Part shown: piece after piece, positions 1 through 9,186 of the stretch
Layout of the letters: every line of letters begins with the position of its first letter
Position numbering within the stretch: position 1 is the first letter of the stretch
Source of the DNA: DASWTL01 sp036402155
GTDB lineage: Bacteria > Bacteroidota > Bacteroidia > Sphingobacteriales > Sphingobacteriaceae
Assembly: GCA_036402155.1 (NCBI GenBank)
Contig: DASWTL010000361.1
Span: 1-19,677, forward strand
Length of the DNA: 19,677 nucleotides
Direction of reading: 5' to 3'
Notes under the pieces: generated by a model
Databases searched by the model: none
Seen by the model: the letters and a program-made list of their open reading frames with translations, nothing else
Told to the model about the DNA's origin: nothing
Program-made: the position numbers and the translations under genes

Positions 1-1
1 A

Positions 2-184
2 AATGAAATAAAATTGAATGAGGAACACTTAATAGAATATTCAACCAGGATTGTAAGAAACAATCGGGTGAAAAGCTCAAAAGTTAAAGAATTCATTAAA
101 AGCTCCATATCAGAGATTAAATCATCCTTACATTGGCTGGATGTGATAACAGCTCACTACAGGAACACCAGGGCACTGATATAA
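2..184 (+). CDS. 3' end of an unrecognised gene (partial)
   Basis: An open frame enters from the left edge and runs 60 codons to a TAA with no internal stop. The peptide is charged and mostly helical in character and ends in LDVITAHYRNTRALI. I do not recognise the family. It is the only plus-strand coding signal before the minus-strand sus operon, and both could share the hairpin terminator at 282-312. Because the start lies outside the window and the fragment is short, chance openness in AT-rich DNA cannot be excluded. Confidence 0.4.
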   Translation, partial: NEIKLNEEHLIEYSTRIVRNNRVKSSKVKEFIKSSISEIKSSLHWLDVITAHYRNTRALI

Positions 185-281
185 GTATGTATATAACTAA
201 TAAAGCATAAGATGCGCATTTTCAGGCGTTTAGTGATAGCATCATCACTACATAAAATCTAGCACCATTAGTACTTAATAA

Positions 282-312
282 AAAAAACGGAAGCGCTTTG
301 GCCTCCGTTTTT
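282..312. terminator. Bidirectional hairpin terminator
   Basis: The arms AAAAACGGA and TCCGTTTTT flank a GC-rich loop (AGCGCTTTGGCC). There is an A-run on the left and a T-run on the right, so the structure has a U-tract on both strands. It lies about 40 bp past the stop of the DUF5689 gene, at the end of the minus-strand sus operon, and about 100 bp past the partial plus-strand gene. Confidence 0.75.
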
Positions 313-350
313 CATCAATATCCGGATTCTTTACGAACCCCTAAATTATA

Positions 351-1934
351 TTAATCAACCAACTTTGTAGGCTCTACCCCCGGGTCATCAGGGCCTGTAC
401 TTACAGGGAATGTTCCCTCAATCTCTTCCAGGGTTGAAGTTTTGGTTAAGTCAATGCTCGATTGCGTTCTGGCTTTAACCCATTTACCCAAACGTGTATT
501 ATAAATACCCCCTAATTTATAAAAGTATCCTCTGTCCGAGGTTGTATAGATCAGGTTAATAGTATTTGAACCTTGTCTGTAGTATGGCTGAGACTCGAGT
601 GTAATTGGATTGACAACATCGTAAAAATCCGTATTGGCAATCTTGTAACCCATAAGCGGACTAGGTGAAAATATACTACCACCTGTACCCACCATAATCA
701 CATCAACCGGTTTTGAGTCTTTTGTTACATTAGTACCTTCAAATATTGCAAAACCTGAGGCGTTTCCACTATTAGCAAACAAACCACTTGTTTTCAAGCC
801 AAAGCCGTCGCCATTGGTTGTTGAATAGTTGAACGCTCTGATCCATTTAGAAGAGGCAATGCTGGTTGAGCTTGGCCCATTGATCAATTTAGATGACCCA
901 CCTACATAAAAGAATTCGCCTTTTGCTACTGATCCTGAAGTAAGGTTAAATTTATACGTTCTGGATGCGCCGGAGGTAGCTAAAGATCCTGTTGCCCAGC
1001 CAAGTGATGGAAAACCGGTTGGATTGGTAGCACCTGCATTATTGGTAACTACAACTGAAAAAGGAGTTGTAGCAAAGTTAATAGCTTTAGTTGCCATAAA
1101 CTGCATATACTCATAGTTTCCGTCTCCTCCTTCAACATCACTTATAAAACCAGTGATTATGACTGGTGTATTTTCAATAGTTGAGCTCAGAACCTGAACG
1201 TCTGAAGCCTTACGAATTTGAAGCCTCGGTATAAGCGTGCTGTCGTTCGGAGCCTTATTAAATATTACGCCGTAAAAATTGGCGCTTACAGGTAAAGGGT
1301 TATTAGCAAATGCGGCCGATGCTTCAGTATGCATCGTTATATTCTCAAACCCATCGTTAACCACTTTATCTCCGGCAAATACATCTGTTGGTGTGGGTAG
1401 CGGGTCAAAACTGCCTTTAACAATAGCTACCAAAGTGCTCTCATATTTTGAAGGATCTGCAAGAATGTAACTGCTCGGTACCCGGTTCGTCGGAATAACA
1501 TTTCCGCTGGACACTTTGGTCACAGAACTTGCAGGAATTCCTGTAATTTGCAGCTGACCATCCACTCTTTTTAATACACCACCTGCTACTGTAACAATAA
1601 CTGAGTCTCCTGCAACATACTTACTTGCATCAGCACCCAATGGAATAGTAATTCCGCGAAGTTGCTGCAAACGACGTTTATCCTGAATGATTAATGCACC
1701 TGCCGGCATGTTGCCTTCGGTATGGTCAGAAACAACGATTCCCGTTATCTTATCAGAGCCGAACATGTTATCCTGGCTCAATGCTAAATCTGTTCCTTTA
1801 TAAAGATTTCTTAAATCATATAAAGGAATATAAGGGCTGATTTTACCTCCCGGATAATTGTTATCATCCTCGCAGCCTGCAAACATGATAGCGGCTGTAA
1901 ACAGGATAGAGGTATATAATAATATTTTTTTCAT
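351..1934 (-). CDS. DUF5689 surface lipoprotein in a SusCD locus
   Basis: A 527-residue lipoprotein if translation starts at the ATG of MKKILLYTSILF. The open frame extends 18 codons further upstream to MFHNHKGV, but only the MKK start gives a proper type II signal peptide with lipobox FAGC (Cys21). The acidic EDD right after the cysteine resembles the lipoprotein export signal of surface-exposed Bacteroidota lipoproteins. Residues about 35-260 (IPLYDLRNLYKG, ITGIVVSD, GALIIQD, GDSVIVTVAGG) fit DUF5689, a beta-rich, OB-fold-like module common next to SusCD pairs. The C-terminal half, with GWATGSL and KWIRAFNYS, looks like a second beta-sandwich domain. It is the last gene of the operon, about 150 bp after susD. 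The likely role is an accessory glycan-binding lipoprotein at the cell surface. No catalytic motif is seen and the ligand is unknown. Confidence 0.85.
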   Translation of the reverse strand: MKKILLYTSILFTAAIMFAGCEDDNNYPGGKISPYIPLYDLRNLYKGTDLALSQDNMFGSDKITGIVVSDHTEGNMPAGALIIQDKRRLQQLRGITIPLGADASKYVAGDSVIVTVAGGVLKRVDGQLQITGIPASSVTKVSSGNVIPTNRVPSSYILADPSKYESTLVAIVKGSFDPLPTPTDVFAGDKVVNDGFENITMHTEASAAFANNPLPVSANFYGVIFNKAPNDSTLIPRLQIRKASDVQVLSSTIENTPVIITGFISDVEGGDGNYEYMQFMATKAINFATTPFSVVVTNNAGATNPTGFPSLGWATGSLATSGASRTYKFNLTSGSVAKGEFFYVGGSSKLINGPSSTSIASSKWIRAFNYSTTNGDGFGLKTSGLFANSGNASGFAIFEGTNVTKDSKPVDVIMVGTGGSIFSPSPLMGYKIANTDFYDVVNPITLESQPYYRQGSNTINLIYTTSDRGYFYKLGGIYNTRLGKWVKARTQSSIDLTKTSTLEEIEGTFPVSTGPDDPGVEPTKLVD

Positions 1935-2084
1935 CAGAATATATTTTATTAGAGGATCCGAAGAAACTCCTTTGTGATTATGAAACATGGACGAGCCTGC
2001 CTGCTATCAGGAAAATTTAATCTTTTAATAGTTTGCGAGCTCATACAGGTTTCATTCAATTAATTACTTAACGCCAATGATGAA

Positions 2085-3665
2085 TTAGGGTTTTTGCCAC
2101 CAAACTTGTGTATATATCTCATCGGGCCCCTGAGCAGCAATTGCTGCCTGGTAGTTAGTAGGGTTTGCAGACTCAACATATACCGGATAACTCATTCGGG
2201 CAGGCATTACCCCATTATTTCTTAAACCAGCACCTTTAGGGAGCACCGGATGTCCGGTACGGCGGTATTCAAACCACTGTTGCAGATCTACAAGAAATAA
2301 AGCGTAATATTTATGCAAATGAATATTCTCCATTTGTTCTTCTAAAGTTGGTGCGGTTCCCCAGGCTATATCTCCATCAGACAGATACTTAATAAACTCA
2401 GGAGAAGTTATGGTCATAGCAGGACTTGGGGCAGTACCCAACGCCGTAGAATTGGGCCAGTTTGGCAGCCAAAGCGTAATACCATTTAATATCCCTGTTT
2501 TCCAGTAGTCTTCCGCACTTCCGGTAATCCATCCTTTCGCAGCTGCTTCAGCAAGAATAAACTGAACTTCAGAGTAATTCATCACCATTCCGGTTAACTG
2601 GTCATTTTGCAATGATGTTACTGGCTGTCCGGCAGACAACTCATCATATGAATAGAAATCAGATTGCTTTGAGAACCCAGCTCCGGGAACATATCCGCTT
2701 GGAACACCTGAAAAACCGGCGCTTCCTTGTCCGATACCCCATCTGTTAATCCCATTTTTACCATAAGTAGAAATATCAATCCTTGGATCAGCCCAATCCC
2801 GAAGATTATCAATAAAGAAACTGGCTAAGCCTGGTGACCTGAAATCCTGTGCCCTTACGGTCATATAAGGTGAGATCAACGCCCCTACTCCAGTCCATTT
2901 CAGAATAGCAGAATGTGAATTGGAAGTCATGATCGGATAAGTGGAAGAGTTACCGATAATCTCCTGGATCTTTGCTATAGCTTCAGCAGAAACCTCCGAT
3001 TTACCAGATACCCTGAGTAATAATCTTAAATAAAGAGAATTACCAAACCTGCGCCAGTTACTTATAACTCCATTATAAAGCGGATCGCTTGATGCAAGGA
3101 TGTTAGGAGCACCGGTTAACAAGGTATTAGCTTCTTCCAGCTTCTTGAAAATATCCAGATAAATATCCTTCTGCCTGTCGAATGCCGGCTCTACATTACC
3201 CTCTTTGGCCATATTCGACTCAAAATAAGGCACATCACCGTAAGTATCTGTTAATAAAGAATATACCCACGCCTGGCTTATTAGGGAGATACCCTGATAA
3301 GAGGCTTTACTTGTGTTATCAATCTCAGATGCCTGGCTGTATATATCTTTAAAGTTTGTTAATTGAATATACCAGCTGTTCCATAAATAATCAGAAAGAG
3401 TTCTTCTGAACTCGTACCTGAATACAGTCGCATCGCCATCACTTAAGCTTACAGTAACCTGCATTAATTCATTATTGAAATTACGGTTACGTATCATATT
3501 AGCATGAAGCGTATTTTTTAAAGCAGGTGCAAGAAGCTGCGCAGGCGTAGCATCCGGAGCTCCATTCGGATCTGTATTAATATCTTCAAATCCTTTTTTA
3601 CACGATGGCAGTACTATAATGAACATCATTACAATACCTATCATTTTATATATTATCTTTTTCAT
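2085..3665 (-). CDS. susD: SusD/RagB-family nutrient-binding outer membrane lipoprotein
   Basis: A 526-residue SusD-like protein (SusD-like_2 type, near PF12771). A type II signal peptide ends in the lipobox LPSC (Cys22), followed directly by KKGFEDINTDPNGAPDATPAQLLAPAL, the hallmark N-terminus of the family. The rest is helix-rich with TPR-like segments (SYQGISLISQAWVYSLLTDTYGDVPYFE and a C-terminal EYRRTGHPVLP). SusD proteins form the lid over the SusC barrel and capture the oligosaccharide at the cell surface. The gene starts only 11 bp after the susC stop, so translation is probably coupled. The length is normal for the subfamily. The symbol is used in the family sense only; starch specificity is not implied. 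Confidence 0.95.
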   Translation of the reverse strand: MKKIIYKMIGIVMMFIIVLPSCKKGFEDINTDPNGAPDATPAQLLAPALKNTLHANMIRNRNFNNELMQVTVSLSDGDATVFRYEFRRTLSDYLWNSWYIQLTNFKDIYSQASEIDNTSKASYQGISLISQAWVYSLLTDTYGDVPYFESNMAKEGNVEPAFDRQKDIYLDIFKKLEEANTLLTGAPNILASSDPLYNGVISNWRRFGNSLYLRLLLRVSGKSEVSAEAIAKIQEIIGNSSTYPIMTSNSHSAILKWTGVGALISPYMTVRAQDFRSPGLASFFIDNLRDWADPRIDISTYGKNGINRWGIGQGSAGFSGVPSGYVPGAGFSKQSDFYSYDELSAGQPVTSLQNDQLTGMVMNYSEVQFILAEAAAKGWITGSAEDYWKTGILNGITLWLPNWPNSTALGTAPSPAMTITSPEFIKYLSDGDIAWGTAPTLEEQMENIHLHKYYALFLVDLQQWFEYRRTGHPVLPKGAGLRNNGVMPARMSYPVYVESANPTNYQAAIAAQGPDEIYTQVWWQKP

Positions 3666-3676
3666 CAGTATTTAAA

Positions 3677-6600
3677 TTATATTCCTATAACCAGGTTAAG
3701 TCCGAAGGTTCTTGTTGATGGAAACTGACCGGTTTCAAAACCCTGAACAATATCGGTTCCGGAAAGTGTACCAAATTCCGGGTCGAACATTGGCCATGGA
3801 GACCATATATATAAGTTTCGTCCGTACGCACCTATTGTTGCACGTTGTAAGCCAAGTCTTTTAACCAGTTTCGAAGTAAGTTTGTAATCGAAACGCGCCT
3901 CCCTGAACTTGATAAAATCGGTACTAAAGGTGCTTCCTTCTGCATTATCTGTTCCCATATGTGAACGGTAATATTCATCTATATCGAATGTAATTACATC
4001 GTTCGGACGATATGTTCCGTCAGCATTCTGTATTACACCATTACCAATGATTCCGTTGTACCTTCCGGGAAGCGTGCTTTTTAGTTTACCCTGCTCTACC
4101 ATTTTATAATTTAAAAGGGAGTGAGCAACGGCTCCGACCTGAGCATCAAACAGCACATTTAAACGGAATTGCTTATAGTTAAAATCACTTCCAAAACTGG
4201 TTTTAAATTTCGGAATAGTGTTACCAAGGTAGATTACCTCGTCGGTAATTTTCGCATTTCCTGTTGATGCATCATAAACAACCTGTCCATCTGGTGAACG
4301 CATATAGCCCCTTCCATACATATCACCCATACTACCGCCAACTTTAGCCACAATTTGTCCACCTGCTACCGGACCGGTTCTTAGTACAACAGCACTATCT
4401 TTCAATTCTTCAATGCGGTTCTTGTTAGTTGAGAATGTAGCAAATGCTTTCCATTTAAATCCACTCTTTGTTGATATTGGCGTACCATTTAATCCCAATT
4501 CCAAACCTGAGTTACTTACCTTTCCAGCATTAATCAGAACCTGGTTAAAACCTGAGGCACGATCTACAATCCTTCTTAAATGCTGATTTTTAGTGTTACC
4601 TGTGTAATATGCCACATCGAAGCCTAAACGATTCTTAAACATCCGCACATCAGCACCTACTTCATAAGTGATTGTTTTTAGCGGCTGTAAGTTTGGATTC
4701 GATAATAAGCTCGGATTTTCAAGTGCGCCACCAGGGTACTGTCCATTCCCGGCTATTTCATAGTTATAAGAAGTTAAGTATGCACTGGTACCTCCGCTAC
4801 CTACTCCGGATGCAGAGAAACGAAGCTTTGCAAAATCAAACATTGAAGGCATTTTAAGCACTTCTGAAGCAACAAAGCTTACACTGGCTGAAGGATAAAA
4901 GAATCCAACATTGTCGGTACGCAAAGGGGTAGCTAAAACACTGCTCCAATCCTGACGACCAGTTAAATCTAAATAAAGGAAATCCTTGTAACCTGCTGAA
5001 AATAATCCATAAAAGCTATTAATATTATACTCGCTTTTGAAAGGAAATGTTGCAAGAGGACCTGAAGAGTTAGCTGTAGTGTAAATTCCAGGCTGATTTA
5101 AAGAGTCAGCTCTGATTTCATCCCTGTTATAATTATTTCTAAGGATACTTCCTCCGGCAGTGAGGGAGAAATCTAAATCTTTCGTAATTTTTTTACCATA
5201 CCTTAACAGGAAGTCGCTGCTTGCCTCCTGAGAGTAAATATTCTGAGCACGATATGATCCTTTCTGGAATTTGGATCCCGCATCATAAGGACGTTCCTGG
5301 GCACGTTGCTCATACCCCATGTCTATAGAAGTTCTTACCTGTAAACTTAGATCTTTTGTGAAGTTATAAGTAGCCTGAATATTACCTGTTATAGCGTTAC
5401 GGTTTGACTTGTTTATAAACTCGTATGAAATAGCGTAAGGGTTTTCCGGAAATGTGCTATATGGATACATGATCCTACGTCCTTCTTCCCCGTTTCTCCA
5501 GTAGTTTTTTAACCAATCCAGATCCGCATTTGGTTGCCAGAAAATATACCAGTACATAATAGACTGGTTTCCGTATCCTGCGCCCGGAAGATTGTCGCTA
5601 AATTTATTGTTATAATTTATCTTAGATGAAATGGTCAGCTTATCGCTGATTTTTGAATTAACAGATAGAGACACGGAGTTACGTCCATAACCTGTATTAG
5701 GCATAATCCACTTATTGGATACATTTGTAGCTGAAAAGCGTGCTGTTGTTTTATCAGTTCCACCGTCTACACTGATAGAATTAGTTAATGTCTGCGCACT
5801 TTCAAAAAATTCGTTGATCTTGTTTGGATAAGCAACCCACGGAGTTCTGACAGTACTCCTTGCCTGAGTAACAGGATCAAACTGATAAAACATCTGACCG
5901 TCAAACCTGGGGCCATAAGCAGAACTTGTACCACTGGTACTTGAACCGTCAGGACCAGCGCCAAATGAATAATACGCAGCTCCGTCTAATCCCTGACCAT
6001 ATTCAAACTGAAGTTCAGGCCAGCGGTTTACGGTTTCCATGGAAGCGTTTGAGCTGAATGTAATTCCTAAACCCTTTTTCTTTGCAGTACCCGATTTTGT
6101 TGTTATGATAATAGCACCATTAGCACCACGCTGACCATATAATGCAGCAGCACCCGGGCCTTTCAATACCGTCACACTCTCAATATCTTCCGGATTGATA
6201 TCGTTTACACTGCTTCCATAATCGGCAGGCATGTTATCACTGCTTGTACCATAAACACTTTCACCAGCATTTGAAGTACGGCGCCCGCTACTGTTATTCA
6301 TAACAACACCATCAAGCACAATTAGAGCCTCATTTTCACCGGTTAAGTTATTCTCCCCACGTAAAATAATCTTATTTGAACCTGTAGGCCCGCTATTTGA
6401 TCTTACCATGTTCAATCCAGCTACTTTTCCGGACAATGCATCTGTCCAGTTTCCTGATACAGCATCAGTAAGTTGTTCGCTCTGAACTGTTGTTGTAGCA
6501 TATCCAAGCGATTTTTCTTCCCGTTTAATACCGAGCGCTGTTACTACAACCTCGTTAAGGGCCGTACTTCCTGATCCGAGACGAATGGTTACATTTTCCA

Positions 6601-6991
6601 CGTTAGCAGAAAAAGATCGGGTTACGGGGTTGTAACCAATAAAACTAAATTGAACCTGGGAACCCTTAGCAATACGAATGGAAAACTGACCATTTATATT
6701 AGTAATTCCTAAACTTTTTTTCTGCGCATCAGTAATGGTAACACCCGGCAGGGGTTCATTTCCCTGTTCGTCTACTACCACTCCCTTAACTGTCACCAGG
6801 TCACCTTGTGCATTTACAGTAACAGGCATCGTCACCATAAATAACATGGCTGCAAGTAACAGCTTAGCGGTTACGCGATTAAAACCTTGATGCCGATTAT
6901 CCGAGGTCGGCAAAAGCGATGTTTTTACCTGAGACTTTAATTGCCCCCAGCAGGAAAACATCTTTACATAATAAGTAAAGTTACTATTCAT
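3677..6991 (-). CDS. susC: SusC/RagA-family TonB-linked outer membrane transporter
   Basis: An 1104-residue TonB-dependent barrel that imports the ligand captured by SusD. A hydrophobic signal segment at about residues 42-58 ends in VNA|Q (61/62). A carboxypeptidase-regulatory-like domain (VTVKGVVVDEQGNEPLPGVTI to about 140) follows, then the family signature LNEVVVTALGIKREEK (145-160), the plug domain (about 163-300, with ALIVLDGVV, INPEDIESVTVLKGPGAAALYG and GANGAIIITTKSG) and a long beta-barrel. No STN domain is seen, so signalling to an anti-sigma factor is unlikely. About 40 polar residues precede the signal peptide, which is long. Starts at Met11 or Met49 are possible, so the start is uncertain. 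It is the first gene of the susC-susD-DUF5689 operon, with a 665-bp upstream gap. Confidence 0.95.
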   Translation of the reverse strand: MNSNFTYYVKMFSCWGQLKSQVKTSLLPTSDNRHQGFNRVTAKLLLAAMLFMVTMPVTVNAQGDLVTVKGVVVDEQGNEPLPGVTITDAQKKSLGITNINGQFSIRIAKGSQVQFSFIGYNPVTRSFSANVENVTIRLGSGSTALNEVVVTALGIKREEKSLGYATTTVQSEQLTDAVSGNWTDALSGKVAGLNMVRSNSGPTGSNKIILRGENNLTGENEALIVLDGVVMNNSSGRRTSNAGESVYGTSSDNMPADYGSSVNDINPEDIESVTVLKGPGAAALYGQRGANGAIIITTKSGTAKKKGLGITFSSNASMETVNRWPELQFEYGQGLDGAAYYSFGAGPDGSSTSGTSSAYGPRFDGQMFYQFDPVTQARSTVRTPWVAYPNKINEFFESAQTLTNSISVDGGTDKTTARFSATNVSNKWIMPNTGYGRNSVSLSVNSKISDKLTISSKINYNNKFSDNLPGAGYGNQSIMYWYIFWQPNADLDWLKNYWRNGEEGRRIMYPYSTFPENPYAISYEFINKSNRNAITGNIQATYNFTKDLSLQVRTSIDMGYEQRAQERPYDAGSKFQKGSYRAQNIYSQEASSDFLLRYGKKITKDLDFSLTAGGSILRNNYNRDEIRADSLNQPGIYTTANSSGPLATFPFKSEYNINSFYGLFSAGYKDFLYLDLTGRQDWSSVLATPLRTDNVGFFYPSASVSFVASEVLKMPSMFDFAKLRFSASGVGSGGTSAYLTSYNYEIAGNGQYPGGALENPSLLSNPNLQPLKTITYEVGADVRMFKNRLGFDVAYYTGNTKNQHLRRIVDRASGFNQVLINAGKVSNSGLELGLNGTPISTKSGFKWKAFATFSTNKNRIEELKDSAVVLRTGPVAGGQIVAKVGGSMGDMYGRGYMRSPDGQVVYDASTGNAKITDEVIYLGNTIPKFKTSFGSDFNYKQFRLNVLFDAQVGAVAHSLLNYKMVEQGKLKSTLPGRYNGIIGNGVIQNADGTYRPNDVITFDIDEYYRSHMGTDNAEGSTFSTDFIKFREARFDYKLTSKLVKRLGLQRATIGAYGRNLYIWSPWPMFDPEFGTLSGTDIVQGFETGQFPSTRTFGLNLVIGI

Positions 6992-7656
6992 ACTATTCGA
7001 TTTATTTAAAAGATTATAGGTTTTTGTTTATTAAAGCTTATTAAACTTTCGTTATGTTACATTTCACAGGCACAGGTTGCGAATATCAAAAATAAAATAA
7101 TAAATCGAAACTTAAAATAAGTTTCCAAATTCTTTTTTCTCTGGAAATAAAATTATCCTCTTTCCTGGTTTACGTACACGTTACCACCATTCTAAAGTTT
7201 CAGTTATATGCGGTGTAAAGGTATTTTAATCATGTTAAATTAATGTTAAACCATCCTAAATTTTAAAAGGTATACCACGTGCTTCTAAATTTGAATTAAA
7301 GAGTCTGCGCCATAAAGCGTAATTATAAGAAAGTGACAAAAAGTAGTTGAATATGTAAGTTATGTTTAACAGGCAAAATTAAATATAACAATTTAAACAC
7401 CTTAATTACAAGTGTTTATAATTATTAAAAAAAGTCACGTTAAGGATTTATGTTATTTCATACTGTATCAGCTGTTATTTGTTTGAAATACAGAAGGTTT
7501 TATAAACTTTCTATTTCTAGTAAAACGTAAGGCCCGATGAAAAATTACACAGCGTTAAAATGGGGAATAGGGTTTTCTGCAATCAGATATATTATCACAT
7601 GGCATCCAGCTATTTAGGATACGGCACTGAAGACAGCCAGTCTTTCTGGAAATTAC
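6992..7656. other. 665-bp gap between GH130 and susC
   Basis: AT-rich DNA with no convincing gene. It must hold the susC promoter and leader (candidate -7 box at 7087-7094) and the 3' end of the GH130 transcript. An imperfect inverted repeat, AAACAC/GTGTTT, lies at 7395-7417 but lacks a U-tract on the minus strand. A 26-codon open frame at 7537-7617 on the plus strand is discussed as a finding. No tRNA, riboswitch or insertion sequence was recognised. Confidence 0.5.
7087..7094 (-). promoter_or_regulatory. Possible Bacteroidota -7 box for susC
   Basis: On the minus strand this reads TATTTTTG, an exact match to the Bacteroidota -7 consensus TAnnTTTG. It lies about 95 bp upstream of the susC start. 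No TTG/TTTG element is found at the usual 19-23 bp spacing; the nearest TTTG is about 31 bp away. In AT-rich DNA a match of this length can arise by chance. Confidence 0.25.
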
Positions 7657-8742
7657 TTACCCTAAATCATAAACCGGCCTACCGGAAAGTGGATTTTGAG
7701 GATATCTTTTGCATAATTCAGCTAAAACATCTTCATGAGTCATAGCTACATTCATCACGGTGTCATTTCCGCCGTAATAAATATAAATCTCACCATCCGG
7801 CTTTCGGATGGCGCCACAGCAAAATACCACATTGGGTACATGAACGTAGGCGTCTTCTTCAACACGGCAATCGGCACGCGAAGGAAAAAGAATCGGAATA
7901 TTAGAAACCATGACCTTTTCAGGATCACCCAATTCGTGTAAAGCTACACCCAGTACATAGGGGTTTCCATCCATGGTGTGACGAACCCCGTGGAAAACAT
8001 TGATCCATCCATGCGTCGTTTTTATGGGTGGGGCGCCGGGACCGATCTTAGCCGAAAAACTGCTGGGACCATCATTTTGGAGCATAACAGGCTCATTTTG
8101 AATTTGCCATTTACAGGTCTGCCAGTCATCTGTAGTTCCTATCTGAATTTGTTTAAATATGCCTCCAATATGTTGTTCGGTATGATCATTGGGACGAAAC
8201 AACCCATAATACTTATCTTTTATTTTTTCAGGGAAGATCACCACATTACGCATATCCGTTCTTAAAACCGGGCCATAGCGTTTATACGTGTTGAAATCTT
8301 TTGTAGTGATCAGGGAAACCCTTACCCGGTCAGCTTCCGAACCGTGGTATGCACTGTAAGTAATTAAAAAAGTATCCCCCATCTTTGTTATTCGGGCATC
8401 CTCCAATCCGCCAGCCTCATTTTCTATTAATTCATCCGGATCAGCACCTTCTGCGAACAGGTCATTTTTAGTACAGGGTATTAATGCAGGGTGTGGATCA
8501 ATACGCCAATCGGTTAATCCATCCTTACTCCTTGCAATGCCCAGAATGGAAATCCCATTTCGAAGATGAGATCGAAAAAGCATCAAAACTTCATTATCAA
8601 ATTCTGTTATTCCGGCGTTATGAACTGTAATAGTTTGCAAATGAGGTTTCTTCCATATACTATTTACCACCTCGCAGGTTATTACAGGATTTCCTTTATA
8701 CCGGACCACTGGCTTAAATAAACTCGCTTTCTCTTCCTTCAT
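7657..8742 (-). CDS. GH130-family glycoside phosphorylase / mannosidase-like enzyme
   Basis: A 361-residue five-bladed propeller enzyme of family GH130. Visible family features are the HNAG segment (41-44), GGLEDARI (111-118, the conserved GGxEDxR region), GPGAPPI (234-240), GWINVFHGV (245-253) and the C-terminal VPNVVFCCGAI...IYIYYGGNDTVMNVA (302-333). There is no signal peptide, so it should act in the cytoplasm. Characterised members are inverting phosphorylases cleaving beta-mannosides with phosphate, and some relatives hydrolyse. Ala116 stands where many members have Pro (EDPR). Specificity cannot be read from the sequence. The gene precedes susC in the same direction but across 665 bp, so co-regulation is plausible and a shared transcript less certain. 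Confidence 0.88.
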   Translation of the reverse strand: MKEEKASLFKPVVRYKGNPVITCEVVNSIWKKPHLQTITVHNAGITEFDNEVLMLFRSHLRNGISILGIARSKDGLTDWRIDPHPALIPCTKNDLFAEGADPDELIENEAGGLEDARITKMGDTFLITYSAYHGSEADRVRVSLITTKDFNTYKRYGPVLRTDMRNVVIFPEKIKDKYYGLFRPNDHTEQHIGGIFKQIQIGTTDDWQTCKWQIQNEPVMLQNDGPSSFSAKIGPGAPPIKTTHGWINVFHGVRHTMDGNPYVLGVALHELGDPEKVMVSNIPILFPSRADCRVEEDAYVHVPNVVFCCGAIRKPDGEIYIYYGGNDTVMNVAMTHEDVLAELCKRYPQNPLSGRPVYDLG

Positions 8743-8830
8743 GATGCTATTTAACTATACCATGTATATTCTGCAAAGTCTTAAAGGCTATGATTTGTTC
8801 TTATATTTTTTTTTAACTCTATCAATTATT

Positions 8831-9012
8831 AACCTAACCGCATTTAACCAACTTTACAACCTATTTAACCTTCTCTCATTTTCAACCTTTTTAACCCTTC
8901 GAACCTTATATCTATCGAAAGAATTATAACCTTTTCAACTTTTAACCCATCCAACCTTTTCAACCCATTCTTCCCTTTTAAACTTTTATAAACCCTTTCA
9001 ACCTCTTTAACC
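8831..9012. repeat. Degenerate 9-bp periodic AACC repeat in a divergent intergenic region
   Basis: Fifteen AACC motifs start at 8831, 8836, 8846, 8858, 8867, 8884, 8893, 8902, 8928, 8944, 8953, 8962, 8991, 9000 and 9009. Four stretches have exact 9-bp steps (8858/8867, 8884/8893/8902, 8944/8953/8962, 8991/9000/9009). The spacer is pyrimidine-rich, giving a unit near AACCTTTTC on the plus strand (GAAAAGGTT on the minus). It fills much of the 444-bp gap (8743-9186) between the divergent GH130 and barrel-protein genes. The rest of that gap is plain AT-rich DNA with no recognised element. The open frame across it translates only into low-complexity residues and is not called as a gene. Confidence 0.75.
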
Positions 9013-9186
9013 TACCTATCCATTTCACTAATGGTAACCATTTCATATCAGCTCCGTAAGAAGTATAAATTAATTGATACTTACTTAATTTTATTTAAAG
9101 AAAAATTCAGTTTTCAAAGAAATTAATCACTTACACTTCAATTAAACAAATTAAACCTATCTCATTAAGTATTATAATCATAAACA

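Noticed and set aside
7978..8265. Plus-strand open frame of 95 codons antisense to the GH130 gene
   Set aside because: It lies inside a well-supported GH130 gene and has no protein-family features.
8741..8929. Plus-strand open frame of 62 codons in the GH130/barrel divergent gap
   Set aside because: It is a translation of the pyrimidine-rich AACC repeat and gives a low-complexity Leu/Phe/Asn peptide with no family signature.
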